The notes beneath the pieces are model-generated. The model was not told where the DNA came from. It ran no database searches and saw only the letters and a list, made by a program, of their open reading frames with translations. Positions 1-11,576 of a DNA stretch of 64,000 bases are shown piece after piece. Made by a program: the position numbers and the translations under genes. Origin of the DNA: Lactuca virosa (taxonomy: Eukaryota > Streptophyta > Magnoliopsida > Asterales > Asteraceae); NCBI GenBank assembly GCA_928212115.1, contig CAKMRJ010005634.1, positions 119,135,125 to 119,199,124 of the forward strand, written 5' to 3'. The number at the start of each line of letters is the position of its first letter. Position 1 is the stretch's first letter.

Positions 1-6
1 CAGTAT

Positions 7-764
7 TGATGGGTTTTGAGCATTCTAACACTTCCTAAGTGTACATGCAACCCTAATAACCTTGGATCTATGTTTGTCTATTATCACATGCAAAGGGAAT
101 CCAAGGTTATATTCCTATCTAGCATACATGGGGAACAAATTTTAACTTGCATGAAGATAGAATAACTTACCTTGTTGTTGCTTATGATCCTTGAACCTTG
201 TGAGCCTAGCACCCCAAGTGTGATGCCTCAAATGCTTCACACAACACCAAATGCTTTGGAGTAAACTTTGAGAGAATATTACACTTGCAAAATCGGCCTA
301 GCCCCGCTTGTTTCTTGTGTTCCAGCCGATTTTGGTGGAGAATGGGTTCTTATATAGTGTTGACACATCTAGGGTTACAACCATGAAACCCTAATGTCAT
401 GACTCTTCATTTCCATGACCCATGGGTTTGTAACTCCCATGGAAGCATCCTATGGGTGGAACCCAACTTGATAATCCATGGAGCCTCTTAGCCCACTATA
501 CAAGTTATGGAATAATTTACATAATCAACCCATATATTTAATTAGTTATCTTTGATCACTTAATTAATTCTAAATTAATTCTTGATCAACTAATTAAATA
601 ATATTATTAATATATTAGAACTTATAATATATTAATAAACCATAAGTGTTATTTCTCTCATTTAGTTTATCCAATTGCATGGTGCCATGCAACCCAATGG
701 ACCATGCCGGGTCGGGTCAAGTACATACCAGAAATAGTTATGGACTTAGACACCTTATCCAACA
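7..764 (-). repeat. Copia-1 3' LTR
   Basis: It begins TGATGGGTTTTGAGC and ends CCTTATCCAACA on the plus strand and is a near copy of 5618-6386. Differences are scattered substitutions and many 1-bp indels. It is the 3' LTR because the purine tract lies beside it at 765-780. Confidence 0.9.
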
Positions 765-780
765 ACAGTCTCCCACTTGG
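765..780 (-). other. Copia-1 polypurine tract
   Basis: On the minus strand this reads CCAAGTGGGAGACTGT, directly upstream of the 3' LTR. It would prime plus-strand DNA synthesis. The same tract borders the 3' LTRs of Copia-2, -3a and -3b, tying the four elements to one lineage. Confidence 0.8.
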
Positions 781-1619
781 ATAAGTCTAATAACTATAAC
801 TGCAATACTTCAGGACCGATCGACAATCGTAGCTCTTCAAGGTCTCTCGGAACTGAGAAGATGATGATACGCCATTTAAGATAAGTGATCATATAATCCT
901 CTGTTCTAGATATCAGCCGGACAAATACATGGAACAATGTCTTACTTATTGTCCAGCAGTTTGTTTCCCGATTTCCGATTTGTGTTTGACAAAGAACTTA
1001 ATTGAACACATCAACTTAGTTCTGACCGGGCCCGGTACATAGGTCAAAACAAAATCATCGAGGGGCCCAGATATCAGCTTCTAATCCAAGAAGGAACAGA
1101 TAAACTTCGACTCATATGTTTGTTCTAACCACTCATTGAATTATACACAAAGCACGTTTTATAACATCGAGTTTACAAATGCGTTAACGTACAATCAATG
1201 CATAACCAACTCATAAGTAACAAATCATATCTCTAGGTTTGAAGACTTATATGATATTACCGTCTCACGATCACTCGAGATAAATCCATGAAGTGATTCC
1301 AGTGAGCGTGGGTTGAGTCCAATGCTCAGAACTATGAGCACTCATGAGTGTTGTAGCCATGTCCAACACTTAGACCTCTGCAACCAATCATGACAGTCTT
1401 GATTCATACCTACTTCCGACATATGACCGACTGTGGAGTTTCGAATAATATGATATACCAAACATAATTATTCTGGAAGTCAAAACATGCAAAAGAAATA
1501 TAGTAAACGATCGACAAGAGATAGCAACACTTTACTCATAAATAAACACCTTTTATTCATCATCTAATGTCAATTACACTTTACAAATTTCAAGGTTATC
1601 TAACTACTAAATCTAATAT

Positions 1620-2250
1620 CATCCTTCAGCCCTATGCTCCGACATGCTGGAGATGCTTAACCCGAGTCAGTCCCTTCGTGAGGGGATCTTCTGGGTTCTC
1701 ATCCGATGATACCCTCTTTGCCACGAGGAGTCCTTCTTCTATTCGATGTCTGATGAAATGTTATTTTTTGTCGATGTGTCTGGATCTCCCTTGATCCCTT
1801 GGTTCCTTGGCTAAGGGCAACTGCACTTTCACTATAACTCACAGAAAATTTCCATTGGCTCTTTAATAGCTGGTACAACAACTCCAAGGTCTCCAATGAA
1901 GTTCTTCAGCCATATCGCCCCTTTGCTGCCTCGCTAGCTGCTATATACTCTGATTCGCAAGTTGAATCAGCCACTGTCTCTGCTTGGAACTCTTCCAAAA
2001 ATTGCTCCTCCATTTAAGGTAAAGACCCAGCCTGACTGAGAGCGGAAATTATCCCTATCAGTCTGAAAGCTAGCATCACTATACCCTACAACTCTCAGTC
2101 TTCACTCCCACGAGGGTAAGGACCCAGTCCTTAGTCCTCCGTAGGTACTTGAGGATATTCTTTACCGCAGTCCAGTGTGCCTTGCCAGGGTTCCCCTGAT
2201 ACCTGCTAACCATGCTCAAGGCAAAGCCTACATCAGGTCGAGTACACGTC
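1620..2250 (-). pseudogene. Copia-1 RNase H and RT C-terminal remnant
   Basis: On the minus strand, 2165-2105 encodes a segment with KNILKYLRRTKDWVL, the linker usual between Copia RT and RNase H. Position 1953-1921 encodes SEYIAASEAAK, the conserved C-terminal RNase H motif. Frameshifts separate the pieces, so no working enzyme is encoded. Family assignment rests on these two motifs and on their order relative to RT and the PPT. Confidence 0.75.
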
Positions 2251-2559
2251 ATAGCATACTATCATCCTACGATCCCTACAGCCGAGCATAAGGTATTCGA
2301 CTCATTTCTGCTATCCAGCCTCAGACTAGGGCTTTGTGTCTTACTCAATCTGGCGTTACTCTGGAGGGTAACTCTCTTTCTTGGAGTCCTGCATGCCGAA
2401 TCTCTTCAGCACCTTATCCAAGTAGGTACTCTGACTAAGTCCAATTAGTCTTTTACTCCGGTCTCTCAAGATCCTTATCCCTAGAATATAGGCAGCTTCT
2501 CCTAGGTCCTTCATAGAGAAACACTTCCCAAGCCAGGACTTAACTTCCTGCAGAGTTGG

Positions 2560-3250
2560 GATGTCATTTCCTTGAGTAGTATGTCATCCACATACAATAC
2601 CAAAAAAGCTAACTATACTCCCACTAGCCTTGACATATACACAAGATTCATCTTCACTCCTAGAAAAGCCAAAATTCTTGACTTTCTCATCAAAGCAAAG
2701 ATTCCATCTGCGAGGTGCTTGCTTTAACCCATAATGGATTTCTCAAGCTTACACACTCTATTAGGGTATCTGTATTGACAAAACCCTCTGGCTGACTCAT
2801 GTAAACATCCTCAGCCAACTTTCCATTAAGGAAAGTGGTTTTGACATCCATTTGCCATATTTCATAGTCATGAAATGCGGCTATGGCTAACAGAACCCTA
2901 ATAGACCTTAATCTTGGCCACTGGAGAAAAGGGTCTCATCATAATCAACTCCCGGAGTTTGTGAGAAACCCTTTGCAACCAGTCGTGCCTTATAAGTGTG
3001 TACATTACCATCTGTCGGTCTTCTTCTTGAAGATCCATTTGCACCCTACAGTCTTACGACCTGTACATTCTCAACCAAGTTCCAAACTTGATTGTCATAC
3101 ATGGACTGTATCTCGTTGTCCATTGCCTCTTCCCACTTGGCTAACTCAGGGCCTGCCATGGCTTCCGCGTAACTGTTAGGTTCATCCAGACCTATCACTG
3201 TCTCATCACTGAAGTGTATCACCTTCCGTAGTAATATGGAATCCATAGTA
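2560..3250 (-). pseudogene. Copia-1 reverse transcriptase remnant
   Basis: On the minus strand 3246-3046 encodes EPNSYAEAMAGPELAKW followed by EEAMDNEIQSMYDNQVWNLVE, the classic start of the Copia RT (RVT_2) domain. Further on, 2594-2583 still encodes the catalytic YVDD, preceded by a KASGS-type stretch. Several frameshifts lie between. It is the only one of the four related Copia elements here in which I can find the YVDD motif. Confidence 0.85.
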
Positions 3251-3805
3251 ATGCCTCAGGTGCATTCCTAACCCTTGTGGAACGCCTTAGAGGTAACAGA
3301 CTTGTCAATTGCTCAACAGGAGTTTCCTCCTCAAGTTGAGTGCTAGGGTTTGAAGTTCCTTCACCACTTGACTCTTGAATTTCTTCAAGGTCAACTTGCC
3401 TCCCACTGTCTCCTTGGCTATGAACTCTCTCTCTCTCGAAGACAAAAAAGCCCTCCTAGCTACAAAGACCACATTTCACTAGGTTTGTAGAAGAGGTAAC
3501 CAAAGGATTGTTGTGGGTAGCCGATGAAAATACACCTCTCGCTTCGAGGTTCGAGCTTATCATGAGTCTCGCGTCTCACGAAAGCCTCGCAACCCAAATC
3601 TTAATGTGGTCTAGTTTGGGTACTTTACCAGTCCACATCTCATGAGGAGTTTTGGCAACTTTTTCTTTGTGGGACTAGATTAAGGATATGGGCGGCAGTC
3701 TCTAAGGCATACCCCCAAAATGAGATTGGTAGCAAAGCTCGACTCATCATGGAACGAACCATATCCAACAAGGTTCGATTACGCCTCTCAGCTCAAACCG
3801 TTCAA

Positions 3806-4345
3806 CTACTGCGGTGTCCTGGGAGGGGTCAATTGTGAGACAATCCCACATTCCCTAAGATAGTCGAGGAACTCTGAACTAAGATACTCACCACCTCGAT
3901 CGGATCGAAGCATCTTAATGTTCCTCCTGCCATTGATTCTCGACTTCCTGTTTAAATTCTTTAAACCTCTCAAAAGTCTCTGACTTATGCTTGAGTAAGT
4001 AAAAGACATATCCATATCTACTGTATTCATCAGTAAAGTCAAATAATAACGATTAGCATCCCTTGTGGCATGTTGAAGGGCCCACACACGCGTGTGTATA
4101 AGATCCAACAACCAACACCCCTCTCACAAGAACCTGAAGGGTGACTTTGTCATTTTTTTTCCAAGTAAGCATGATTCGCAACTATCATCTGACTTTAGGT
4201 CAAATGACTCCAAGACTCCATCCTTTTGGAGTTGGCCTATGCGGTTCTGCTTATATGTCCAGAGACATGCCAAAGACCAAAAAAATAATGAAAAAACCAA
4301 ATGCTTTATCCATTTTTTAATTAACAGAATCAATACACAATACAT
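3806..4345 (-). pseudogene. Copia-1 GAG-pre-integrase and integrase remnant
   Basis: On the minus strand 4345-4124 ends with CESCLLGKKMTKSPF, the pre-integrase signature of Copia pol. The next open stretch (4111-3806) ends with LRSDRGGEYLSSEF and LRECGIVSQLTPPRTPQ, which hold the second catalytic Asp region of the integrase core. The two stretches are frameshifted relative to each other and the first part of the core is scrambled. The integrase is not functional. Confidence 0.85.
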
Positions 4346-4654
4346 TATTTCCTAAGTTATCAACCACAGATACAGTTTCATAACACGCCATCACAGGTAA
4401 GGCTGCTTTAAAATAAAGAACATTATTAAAGAAAGCATTAATCGAACCAACTTCATTATCAATGAAAAGGTGAAACCTTGTTTATACAATGCATGAAAGA
4501 AATAATGTTTCTTGCCATTTCTCTGCGCGAATAACAACACTTATTCAAATCTAGACTAAACCCACTACTTAGCGATAAAGTATAAACTCCAATCTTGGTG
4601 ACAGGTAAAGCTTTCCTATTCCCATGATTAAGTTTATTCTTCATCTCCACATTC

Positions 4655-5275
4655 TCACTTCTTTCTTAGTCCCTGCCAATCAGAAAGCATATATGAATAC
4701 CACACAACCGGTATCAAGGACCCAACAGTTAGAATGGGGTGAGTTATTAGATAAGATAGTGTAAATACCTGCATGGTTGGGTTTAACGTTCCCATCTTCA
4801 CATCTTGCTGGTACTTTGGGCAGTTCCGCTTCCAATGTGATTTTTTCATGGCAATAGAAGCATTCAGCCTCTTTTGGGTCAAAGAAGGAGTGATGACCTT
4901 TCTTGGTTCCACTTGAAGAAGAGCCATCAAGGGTCCTAGCCTTGTACCCTTCGAAGAGCTCTTCTTCTTCTTCCCTCTACTTTTCCCGATTGCCAAACCG
5001 GGCGGATTTTTTGGAGTAGAGTGTTAACAACTGACTTACCCTTAAGACCTGTTTCTGGGCGTCTTGAGGAGTCCCTGAAGTTTTGCTGAGTGTGACCTCT
5101 TCCTATTCATGTGATATGTCATCGCGGAATTGATCATAGCACGATGGTAAGGAGTGCAAAATGATATCTATTGCAAGCTCCTCAGGGAAGTGCACATTAA
5201 GCTTCAGCAACCGATCCACATCTGACTTTTGGTTTTCCATAGCTTGAGAACAAGTTATGGACTCCATTAAAACAC
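4655..5275 (-). pseudogene. Copia-1 gag remnant with broken zinc knuckle
   Basis: On the minus strand 5235-5105 encodes a UBN2-type gag segment including LNVHFPEELAIDIILHSLPS. At 4862-4810 a CX2CX4HX4C zinc knuckle is recognisable, but a six-base homopolymer at 4841-4846 carries one base too many and shifts the frame between the second Cys and the His. Only about 330 bp separate gag from the PBS, so the gag N-terminus looks deleted. A capsid/nucleocapsid origin is clear; a functional protein is not possible. Confidence 0.8.
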
Positions 5276-5603
5276 ATTATGATCATAATTAAACTACCAT
5301 GAAGGTTACAAACAATTCTTATGACATCTTAATCTTCATAAGTTCAAGAACATGAATATGACACTTTCAAGAATCAAAAATTACACTTAAAAAAAAACTT
5401 GTAAATTTTTGATAAGTGCCATTGTAAATGGATTAGAGAAAACATTACAACCATCTTAAAACAAGTTTAAAACATCAAAAAACATTAGGGTAATGTTTTC
5501 TAGTCCATTTCCAGCAAAAAATGTACAAACTTTCATACGAGCAGAAAACAGAAAAACGATTTTTTTTCAAGCAGTTTGCACAAAAAAACAACAAACAAAC
5601 CTA

Positions 5604-5616
5604 GGCTCTGATACCA
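5604..5616 (-). other. Copia-1 primer-binding site (tRNA-iMet)
   Basis: The minus strand reads TGGTATCAGAGCC, complementary to the 3' end of plant initiator tRNA-Met, one base from the 5' LTR end at 5618. It fixes the element orientation as minus. Confidence 0.92.
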
Positions 5617-5617
5617 C

Positions 5618-6386
5618 TGATGGTTTTGAGCATTCCTAAACACTTCCTAAGTGTACATGCAACCCTAATAACTTGGATCTATGTTTGTCTAATTATCATG
5701 CAAAGTTGAATTCCAAGGTTATATTCCTATCTAGCATACATGGGGAACAAATTTTAACTTGCATGAAAGATAGAATAACTAACACCTTGTTGTTGCTTAT
5801 GATCCTTGAAACCTTGTGAGCCTAGCAGCCCAAGTGTGATGCCTCAAATGCTTCACACAACACCAAATGCTTTGGAGTAAACTTTGAGAGAATATTACAC
5901 TTGCAAAATCGGCTCTACCCTCTTGATTCTTGTGTGCCCACCGATTTGGTGGAGCATGGGTTTTCTTATATAGTGTTGACACATCTAGGGTTACACCCAT
6001 GTAAACCCTAATGTGTCATGACTCTTCATTTCCCTCCATGACCCATAGGTTTGTAACTCCATGGAGCATCCTATGGGTTTTAAACCACCTTGATAATCCA
6101 TGGAGCCTTTAGCCCACTATACAAGTTATGCGAAATTTACATAATCAACCCATATATTTAATTAGTTATCTTTGGATCACTTAATTAATTCTAAATTAAA
6201 TTCTTGATCAAACTAATTAAATATAGTATTAATATATAGAACTTATAATATATTAATAATCCACAAGTGTTATTTCTCTCATTTAGTCTATCCAATTGCA
6301 TGGTGCCATGCAACCCAAATGGACCATGCCGGGTCGGGTCAAGTACATACCATAAATAGTTATGGACTTAGACACCTTATCCAACA
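5618..6386 (-). repeat. Copia-1 5' LTR
   Basis: Near-identical partner of 7-764, from TGATGGTTTTGAG to ATCCAACA. It is the 5' LTR because the PBS follows it on the minus strand. The junction at 6386/6387 is the insertion point in the Gypsy gag. Confidence 0.9.
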
Positions 6387-6943
6387 ACTATGTCTGAGCC
6401 GACCATAGTGAGATCCCACAGCTCTCGTTCCAGCTTTTGAATTTCGCCTAACGGGTAGTATTCCTCCCGCATTAACCTCTTTTAGTTTTTCCCACCTATT
6501 GAGTTAGCCACTGATAGGGTCAGTGACTTAACATGGCTGTTCCACCATGTTAGGGCCTTGCCAGAGAAGGTTGCAGGCAGCAAACTTCACTTTGCTTTCT
6601 TCTGGGCACAAACAGATTTCGAAGATCGACTCTGTTTTCTCGAACCATTGTAAGAGGGCAATGACTCCGCCAGTCCCATTAAAAGATAATGGCTGGCATT
6701 TGGTGAAGTCCTTGTAGGAGAACTCTCTCGAGCGCACGGGGACCTCACCTTGAGTAGAATGAACAGGTGTTCCACCTCTGCTGGAACTGGTAGGATGATA
6801 TTGAGCCATGGCTGTTGCCACAGCCCGCAGCCACGCAAGCAGTTTATAGCTGCCATAATCATTTGCGAAGGAGGTGCGTTGGAGTTATCGGAGTAGTGCG
6901 TCTGTTTGATCTGCGAGGAGGCATCTTTGCTAAAAGAATACAA
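6387..6943 (-). pseudogene. Gypsy-1 gag, interrupted by Copia-1
   Basis: On the minus strand this encodes a Ty3/Gypsy capsid. Visible landmarks are YKDFTKCQPLSFNGTGG, then WFEKTESIFEICLCPEESK and KVKFAACN, then ALTWWNSHVKSL, then an REEYYPLGEIQKLERELWDL-type region close to 6387. These belong to the Retrotrans_gag domain. At least two frameshifts divide it. The Copia-1 5' LTR enters right after the last segment, so the insertion broke a gag coding sequence. The likely start is near 6821. Confidence 0.88.
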
Positions 6944-8127
6944 AGATGAGACGGAATAAGTCTAAAGCAAGGACACAACCAAAAGCTGAAAGACAAGGTT
7001 ATCCTAGTTCTGGATGTATCGGGTCCCTGACTTCCACAGGGTTCTTAGAAACAATTTATAAAAGAGTCTATACAGAATAAACTCTATGAATTTGAAAATG
7101 GCTATCCTCAAATGAATATCTGTTGCCTGAATAACTGTCACCAGCTGCATGTAAGAAAATAATCGTAACATATAATGTGAGCAGTGTTTCCACTCGCTCA
7201 TTAAGTTAACAAGATTATTATTTATTGGTGTGACGTGTAAGATGTTTTGGCTACTTCTGTTGATTCCTCTTTGAAAGCTCCTCCTGAACTTGCTCTCGTT
7301 TCCTCCTAACTCTCATGTTGTCTACTATGAGGAAGTGATTACATCTATCTGGGCTTGTCGTGCGAGAATGGAAGTTACTAAAGAATCTATGAGATTTAAG
7401 GTAACTTCATGGGGTGATCCTTACGAGGTCCTTCTATAATTGTACAATGTATACAAGTTTGTATATAATTGAAGATTAAATAGACCCTCGAATAAGTGAT
7501 CCTACTCCAAAACTACACCCTTAAGAGGAATGGATAGCTAAGCGTAGACCACAGATTCTAAGTCTATAAGATCTTGATTATATATAAAACTTTTAGGAAT
7601 ATACCTTGTAAGATTATAGATCTATCCGTGAGGGTCTTTTAAGTTATCACATAAGTTATTTATATGGACTAAAATACTCCTATAGTATTTTAACGTAATG
7701 TACTTGGTATGTTTCAAACTTGTTATCGCGTTATAGTAACATAGAATACTCCTATAGTATTCTAAATCTAATGTACTTGGTATTCTCTTGACTGGTGTTA
7801 GGTAAGTTTTAAGACTGTTGCAACACCACATCATTCCCAAACACATGTCAGACACATCTCGAATGAATATAGTTGATCAGGCTATATTGATCCTAGCTAT
7901 GATTACATAACTGTTCAGGTTGACGATAGTGTTCAACCTTTAAATACTTTAGTTATGTTCTTCTCGTGATACTTGTTCTAATATGTACATGTATAAGCAA
8001 GTAGGTATATTTTTATAACTTATCGTTATACTCTTAAACTATACCATTATCCAGAGCACTTAAGCCCCATTGTATTTATAGTTGTATATCTTTTATCGGT
8101 TGATATACTTAGTTCACTATAAACAAT
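6944..8127 (-). other. Gypsy-1 leader between PBS and gag
   Basis: About 1.2 kb without recognisable coding. It contains a direct repeat of about 40 bp (7671-7710 and 7744-7783) built round the imperfect palindrome AATACTCCTATAGTATT. The rest is AT-rich and I recognise nothing in it. By position it is the 5' untranslated leader of Gypsy-1. Confidence 0.6.
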
Positions 8128-8139
8128 GCTCTGATACCA
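8128..8139 (-). other. Gypsy-1 primer-binding site (tRNA-iMet)
   Basis: The minus strand reads TGGTATCAGAGC, three bases after the LTR end at 8143. This makes 8143-11576 a 5' LTR rather than a DNA-transposon terminus, despite the inverted-looking copy at 13.7 kb. Confidence 0.88.
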
Positions 8140-8649
8140 ATCTGTCACACCCCAAAACCGGAACGGCGGAATCGTTCGGGGGTGGAGGACGTCATGTTTA
8201 GTATCACAAGATATGTATATGGCAAGCAAGTAATGAACAACCATTTCATTTAGAAAGAAAGTGTTTAAAATGTGTGTGTTCACAAAACATAGAATTCATA
8301 AACAAATAACAAAACAAGACTTGAAGCTATAATGTTCCATCTTCTAAATTCCCCAGCACGAGCACCTGTCTAATAGTCTCCTGAGAATACAAGTTATTTG
8401 AAAGAGTTGATCAGCAATTAAGCTGGTGAGTTCATAAGAGTTTAGTGAAGTATGTAAGTTGTAAAGTGTTGTTGAAAATGTAGTTTTAACATGTAGTAAT
8501 TTGTAAGTTCTATTTTGAAAAGTTCGCCTGTTCCTCTAGAAAATCCTATATTTCCTACTTTAATGGAAGTTTAAGTAAAATGACACTACAACCCTTTCCA
8601 TGTGTGCTAAGTGGGTACAAGTTATATAAGACTCGGTATAAACAAACAA

Positions 8650-9365
8650 TCGATTGTGCGCATCTTCCCTAAGCTCACAACCAAACGAGGAACAAAAATT
8701 AAGGCGGATAGCACACATCTCATTGGTTGTTAGATCATCGTCGTATATAACCCTGGTGTATTCACTTGTTACTCATGGAGTTAATTGTAATGGTTCCTTT
8801 ATATCTAACGAAAGTATTCTTTAAGAAAACGCATATTTCTTATAGTAAAATGGTGACCACAATGACTACTTTTATAATAGCTTAGTTTATACTGATATAT
8901 AACTAATATCGGATAGAAAGTTAATTGGGTGAATCTGCCCTAAGCCCACAAACAAACGAGAAACAGGAAGTAAGGCGGAAAGCACACATCCAACTACCTA
9001 TTGGGTATTAGTTTTATATATAAACATGATGTATAAACTAAGGTATTATAGAGTTACTCACCTAAGGTCCTTTACTGGTTTAATAAAACGGTTTAAACCC
9101 TTTACTGGGAAGTTTCTAGTTTTGTATGCCAAAAGTACTGATTTTGGAAAGTATGTTTTGTACTAGAAAAACTGTGCTTTGACTCTGTCTCCTATAACCT
9201 GACCCATACCTGGTACCCTTATGATAACTTAATGTGTACTAAGCATACATATATATATAGAATCAGATAGAAAATAGATTGGGTGAATTCGTTCCAAGCC
9301 CACAACCAAACAAGGAACATGAAGTGAATCGGAGAGCACACATCCTATTACCTGTCGGATCCTAT
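8650..9365 (-). repeat. Three dispersed direct repeats inside the Gypsy-1 LTR
   Basis: A unit of about 80 bp with the core AAGCCCACAACCAAACAAGG and a GCGGAAAGCACACATC tail appears near 8655-8740, 8930-9010 and 9280-9365. The LTR at 55607 carries three copies too (near 56080, 56357 and 56774). The opposite-orientation LTR at 11577-13705 lacks them. Confidence 0.75.
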
Positions 9366-10619
9366 TAGTATATATATATATATATCCTATGATGTATACA
9401 TTAAGGAATCATAAGACTAGCATTATGGTCCTTTCTTTTAAACGTAGCCTTCTACCAAGGCATCTACTGCTATGTGCTAGACTCGACTGTTTTGTTTTTC
9501 GTTTGTAAAAATGTATGTTTTCCCTAGTTTATAACTATCTTAACCCGAAAATAGTTTGAGTTTGTCTTTCAAGTGGTACTGTCACTTTATGAAAGTAATG
9601 GGAAATGTAAGTAGACAGTTGTCGTTTATAATGACATGCGGATGTACTGATGACCTAAAAACAAAGTTCGTTTTATTACAGTCATAATGTGAAGGCTAGA
9701 ACCCCCTACTAAACGCTCTCCCTGTCAAGAGATTTAAGGAACCAAACGCGACCTCTGCAAATTCTTGCAAGCCGTGTAATTCACATTAAGGTTATATGAT
9801 CATGTATACTCAATATAACTATCACCTTTTGTTTAAAACAATGAGTTAGTGATCAATTGATATAATTAGATCCTGTGTGCGTGTTCTCATGCTATAGCAA
9901 CCTAACTTGTTTGTTTTGTACTGTATTTTGTACGTTCTGTTTGTTTCTCATAATTGTGTGTTCTCTCTGTATGGTATTGTTTGATTCTCTTCACTGTATG
10001 TTCTGTATGGTATTGTTTGTTTCTCTTCATTGTATGTTCTGACTCTTATATGAACTGACTCCTTGTGTGCTTCATTGTACTAGAAGTAATGAATAGCATT
10101 CTCCTAAAATATACCTATTATAGTTTACTAATGTTCTACTTGGACTGTTATTGAAAAGACTCGTTTATCTACTAAGTTATGTTTGTACTTTAAAAACGGA
10201 GTTTTGTATAACTATAAATTAACATAACTTTAAAAGAGTTTTTGAAATGTTTTGACAACTTATAAATGACATAAGTAACATTTTGAAAATATGTTTATAA
10301 CAAACATTTACCCAATTATTATTGTGTTCAGCTTGTATTCCCCCCCTTAAAACAGTTAAAACAGTATAAAAGATTCATTATGGGGTATGAACTCACCTGA
10401 TGTGGGTGATTCAAACGGGTATGCGTGTAAGGATGAGAAGTTCCACGAATGAAGTCCCGAGACACAATAGGTCCTAAATGACATATAATGACACATATTT
10501 GCATGAATATAGTGTTTATAACAACTATATGAAAGGAAACACCTTCCGGGACTAGTAAACACTTTGACCAAGTGTTGGAATCACATGTGATTCATCAAAG
10601 GAAGGTAGAATGAAACTCA

Positions 10620-11395
10620 CATGAGTTTACGGTCATGGGTTTACGGACCAAGGGAGTTTACGGCCGTAAACTCATGGTCAAACATGCTTATGTGTTGGTT
10701 TGAAAGTTAGGGAAACTTTAGGGACTTTTGGTTCTACACTTGTATGAAAAAGACCAACCCATTGAAGGCTTTTGATGAGTTTACGGCCCAAAGGAGTTTA
10801 CGGCCATAAACTCATAATCATTTATGTGTTTGTGTGAAGTTTAAGGTCCTTCAATCATCAATGAAGGGTTCTGGGTCACTAGCTTTGCATCTTATAGGGT
10901 TTATGGTCCATTCATGCTTCAACATTGAGTTTACGGCCAAGGGAGATCTTGGGTCGTAAACTCAAGATGCTCTTGGGAAATGCATGTTTCAAGTCTCTAA
11001 GCATGGATACTAACTAGATAAGAGGTATAGGGAAGTGTACTTACGATCTAGAAGCTTGAAATGGTTGATATTTGCCAAAAACACTAGTGTGTGTTCTTGG
11101 TGTTCTTGGTGAAACTTGAAGATCTAAGAAAGGAATGATTTCCATGGATGAAATCATGGAAGGATACTAGATTAAGTGATGTATCAAAAAATCTAGGAAG
11201 AATACTTACTTATATGAAGATCTTGGAAGGAAAACTTGATGATACTTGAGAGGATTTGAAGGAAAATCGGCCAAGGAAAGGAAGAATGAGAAAAATGGCC
11301 AAGTATCATATATATACTCTTGAGTTTATGGCCACATGAGTTTACGACCGTAAACTCATGGTCTTGTGGCCGTGAACTCATCTTGATGAGGTTAT
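10620..11395. repeat. Palindrome array around the Gypsy-1 LTR promoter
   Basis: Perfect 20-bp palindrome GAGTTTACGGCCGTAAACTC at 10654-10673, with near copies at 10794-10813 and 11338-11357 and half-sites such as GAGTTTACGG between them. The array brackets the TATA box at 11308-11315, which suggests binding sites for a dimeric factor; that role is inference. Confidence 0.75.
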
Positions 11396-11576
11396 GGTTT
11401 GATTTGCTACACTGTGGTTCTAGCCGGTACTTTCTAACACTTATTCCTTAAGTGTATTAGGCCCAAAACTCCTCTGAATGACCTTTAACCGGGCTAGAAC
11501 TCAGTACTAATGAGTTTGACATTCAGTTGAGTTGATTGACTGGGCTTTAAAAGTAAAAAAATTTCGGGTTGTCACA

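Larger units (their letters stand above)
7..6386 (-). mobile_element. Copia-1, Ty1/Copia LTR retrotransposon, defective
   Basis: This is a complete but coding-dead Copia element. On the minus strand the order is 5' LTR (right), initiator-Met PBS, gag, integrase, RT, RNase H, PPT, 3' LTR (left), which is the Copia order with integrase before RT. LTRs run TG...CA. The 5 bases before (AGTAT, 2-6) and after (ACTAT, 6387-6391) agree at 4 of 5 positions, so they may be an aged target-site duplication. It lies inside the gag of a Gypsy element that resumes at 6387. Reading frames are broken in every domain. Confidence 0.9.
6387..11576 (-). mobile_element. Gypsy-1, Ty3/Gypsy element, 5' part only
   Basis: On the minus strand there is a 5' LTR (11576 to 8143), a PBS, a leader of about 1.2 kb and a gag that is cut at 6387 by Copia-1. 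The rest of the element must lie left of the window. The outer (right) end abuts a related LTR in the opposite orientation. Decayed coding sequence indicates an old insertion. Confidence 0.85.
8143..11576 (-). repeat. Gypsy-1 5' LTR (3.4 kb)
   Basis: On the plus strand it runs from TGTCACACCCC to GGGTTGTCACA. It has a probable TATA box on the minus strand (plus-strand TATATATA, 11308-11315) with palindromic motifs on both sides. A C-run after CTTGTATTC lies at 10340-10346 (G-run on the sense strand). Three copies of a roughly 80-bp motif lie near its 3' end. The terminal 60 bp (8143-8200) match the ends of the LTRs at 13705 and 55607. Confidence 0.85.
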
